Source: Blasia pusilla
Taxonomy: Eukaryota; Marchantiophyta; Marchantiopsida; Blasiales
Length of the DNA: 64,000 nt
Direction of reading: 5' to 3'
NCBI GenBank assembly: GCA_050084515.1
Contig: CM114273.1
Coordinates: 868,001-932,000, forward strand
Part shown: positions 61,763 to 64,000 of the stretch, one piece after another
Layout of the letters: the number at the start of each line of letters is the position of its first letter
How positions within the stretch are numbered: the stretch's first letter is position 1
Translations under genes and position numbers: made by a program
Notes under the pieces: generated by a model
Seen by the model: the letters and a program-made list of their open reading frames with translations, nothing else
The model's database searches: none
What the model was told of the DNA's origin: nothing

Positions 61763-64000
61763 ATGTACTAAAGTAGGATGGAGAAAGCGTTTGTATGAAC
61801 AAAGGTATCCCAAGGGACAATTGACACGACTGAATGTGTAGCCCATACTTCATGGGGAAGCGGAACGGGATGAGTGCCGAACAATCGTCAGCGGGACTGT
61901 TGAATCGACCGGTAAGAGCCGGTTGACGATGACCTCGTGCCAGACGTCGTTCTTGTATTCGTTAATACGCTGTCGTTTCCGCATTATTCGCAGCATGATG
62001 CCCGCGTGAGTCCAAGCCACCTGTAACTCTCATGTCTGGGTCGGTGGGACCTCACGCCGACGGCCGTTCTACTTCCGTTCTCCGTCGCCGGGCCATTGAC
62101 GGAGACGGACGGACCGACAAGAAGAGTACTTTCTATGGAACTATTTATGGTATGGCTAATTTTGCGCAAAGTATACCTCTTTAATTTCAGGTGTTCACAT
62201 GATAGAGCCCTACCAAGTATGTTTTAATAATAGAATAATAAAAACTCGTATATTGGGCCTGGTAGGGGACATCAATTGTTATGTCTAAATCCGTTAAATC
62301 ACAACGTTACACGTGTCAGTCCATAAGGCAAAAATATAAGCAAGTCAACACAATAGGAAGTTGTTTTCAAATTTCATGAGTTTTTTTTTTTTTTCTGGTC
62401 ATTGTATGACTAACAAATTCAGCGCATTGATCCTATCAAGAAAATGTGGGCTATATTCTTTTAATTTATAGAAATTTTGAAAATATTATTTAAATTATCT
62501 TGTTTTTATTCTTTCATATCTAAATGACATGACCACACATTGATAATTTAAATTTAATTAAAATTTTTAGAAGGAGCCAATAGCTTGTATGCTTGATGAG
62601 TCATACATGGGATTAATCATCCACCCTAAATGCTATATGGAAACAAATTTATATTCTATTGACAATAGTGGTGGTTCAAATTAGGGCATGCTTTAGTATG
62701 TACTTGGATTGAATTGCTTGTGCCACGAAGGAGGAAAAGTCAAACAAGAAGAATTCCCAAAACTGAGCCCCAACAAATATTGTTGTTAGCAGATTCTTCT
62801 AAAAAAATTTCAAAAAAATGACAAGAAAATTCTCGAGAGAGGAGATCTTTACATCTAATGGCTAGAAGGATTATATGATAATAAGATGAGTAGAAATGAG
62901 AATACGTAAGCCCTATCAAAAGGGGAAAATAAACTCACCAATTCATAGAGTGTACATAGGAACATGTAAATTATTCAAAGAGAAATTTTTTAATAAATTG
63001 TAAATATTTTAAATGGTGTAATTGAAACATAAATGATAAGTACCACCATATCCAGTGTGACAATCAACCTATATCTAAATATAGGAGAGTTGAGGAGTGA
63101 CTCTTCATTTGGAGAGAGGTAGTGATTTTTATTTTCATGAATCTTGTAATAGAACCATCTTAACTATCACCATCATCAGTGAACATAATGTAGAGAGGTG
63201 ATTATAAAATAAGGGAGTGGAACATTAATTCATAAGGTTTAAATTTAGGTTGAGCATACATGTCTATGACATAGGCACGTTGACTTTGGAATGGTTTATG
63301 ATAATTTTTCTATTAACTTTCCCAACAAATTTAAAATCTATGCGTTGAAAATTCTTACCTTAGCTTGAGCAATTTTTAAAGAAAAATTCAAAACTTGTCC
63401 ACTAGCCTTACAAAGAATAACTTACTCTCTCACAAAGAAAGTGATAATAGTAAATCCTACTTTTAAGCCCTTTTCTTCTTGAAAATTTGATAGAGATTAA
63501 TGTTGTCTTTACGTATTTTAGAACTAGTTAGGATCGAGCGATGGATAGTTCTTTGTAATTCATCGCTCGTGCTTTGCACGAATAATGTTTAATTTTTTTC
63601 TCTCTTTAATTTTTTTTCTTTTTTAATGTGTCGACACCATAGGAACTTTTAATAGACGATTTATTCAAATCCTATCCTCTTTTAATTATATAGATTCAAA
63701 TGTCTCTATATTCTATACGACCTTATTAAAGTGACAAACATATTCTTAAAAATCGAACGGCATATGTTGCAATTAGAAAATGTATGCTCCAATTAATATA
63801 AAAATAAAGATTATATTTTTAAATAAATGTCGAAATTATTTAAATATCAAAGTAATAAATAAGTAGCATACCGTAAATTTTAATAATCTACGTTAAATAC
63901 CAGGTAGATTCTAAAATAAAAGATTCTAAAAATGTCTAACGAAGAATTTTGCTCGTCGCGACGGGCAACGGGAAAACGTCCACGTCGTCCCAGCCGAGAA
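61763..64000. other. Right edge, AT-rich intergenic DNA
   Basis: No gene recognised. 61860-62160 is GC-richer (GGACGGACGGACC near 62105) and could be a decayed repeat or regulatory region. After 62200 the DNA is strongly AT-rich. At 63530-63590 the inverted words ATCGAGCGATGGAT / ATTCATCGCTCGTGC and AACTAG look like the reverse complement of a Helitron-type 3' end, but no partner end was found. The last 50 bases turn GC-rich (CGTCCACGTCGTCCC), possibly the start of another unit beyond the window. Confidence 0.4.

Overview
This is nuclear DNA of a land plant, from a region dominated by mobile elements. The signs are spliced genes with GT-AG introns, plant-type Ty3/Gypsy LTR elements primed by initiator tRNA-Met, Helitron-like termini, a LINE fragment, long (CT)n microsatellites and very low gene density. 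A Ty3/Gypsy element carrying a cytosine-methyltransferase-like domain points, in my recollection, to a non-seed plant (bryophyte, lycophyte or fern). That taxonomic placing is inference; nothing here is prokaryotic.

Three host loci can be defended. (1) An intronless calmodulin-like EF-hand gene at 33.1-33.85 kb (+). (2) A small DUF1232 membrane protein at 20.2-20.4 kb (-). (3) A multi-exon gene at 41.3-49.5 kb (-) for a plant protein with a conserved N-terminus, a charged helical middle and a C-terminal GOLD-like domain. Some exons of the third gene are unresolved. A 57-bp scrap of a glucan phosphorylase exon lies at 0.45 kb.

Left part (0-9.5 kb): an unfamiliar cluster at 2.7-8.7 kb. It holds a 195-aa protein resembling plant transposon proteins, a candidate three-exon basic peptide, a protein of about 410 aa with a degenerate array of 'QT' motifs, more broken coding exons, a minus-strand protein with an RPA1 C-terminal-like zinc/OB fold, and a 36-bp x10 minisatellite that stays open as a 12-residue peptide repeat. 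This is the best candidate for an undescribed system, though its unity is unproven.

Middle (9.5-32 kb): a dispersed LTR family of about 1 kb in four copies. Three are solo LTRs with perfect 5-bp target duplications (ACTAG, TTATC, AGAAG). The fourth still has a primer-binding site and a decayed gag-protease segment. Interspersed are ~195-205-bp Helitron-like elements (12.06 and 17.10 kb, with another at 37.99 kb), a LINE 3' remnant at 18.25-19.02 kb, and microsatellites.

Right part (50-64 kb): a decayed Ty3/Gypsy element or elements. A gag-protease-methyltransferase half lies on the minus strand (56.6-53.5 kb). A reverse transcriptase-RNase H-integrase half lies on the plus strand (58.06-60.66 kb). 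Both are broken by stops, and the methyltransferase has lost its catalytic Pro-Cys motif. A 268-bp TA-flanked MITE sits at 61.5 kb, followed by AT-rich DNA.
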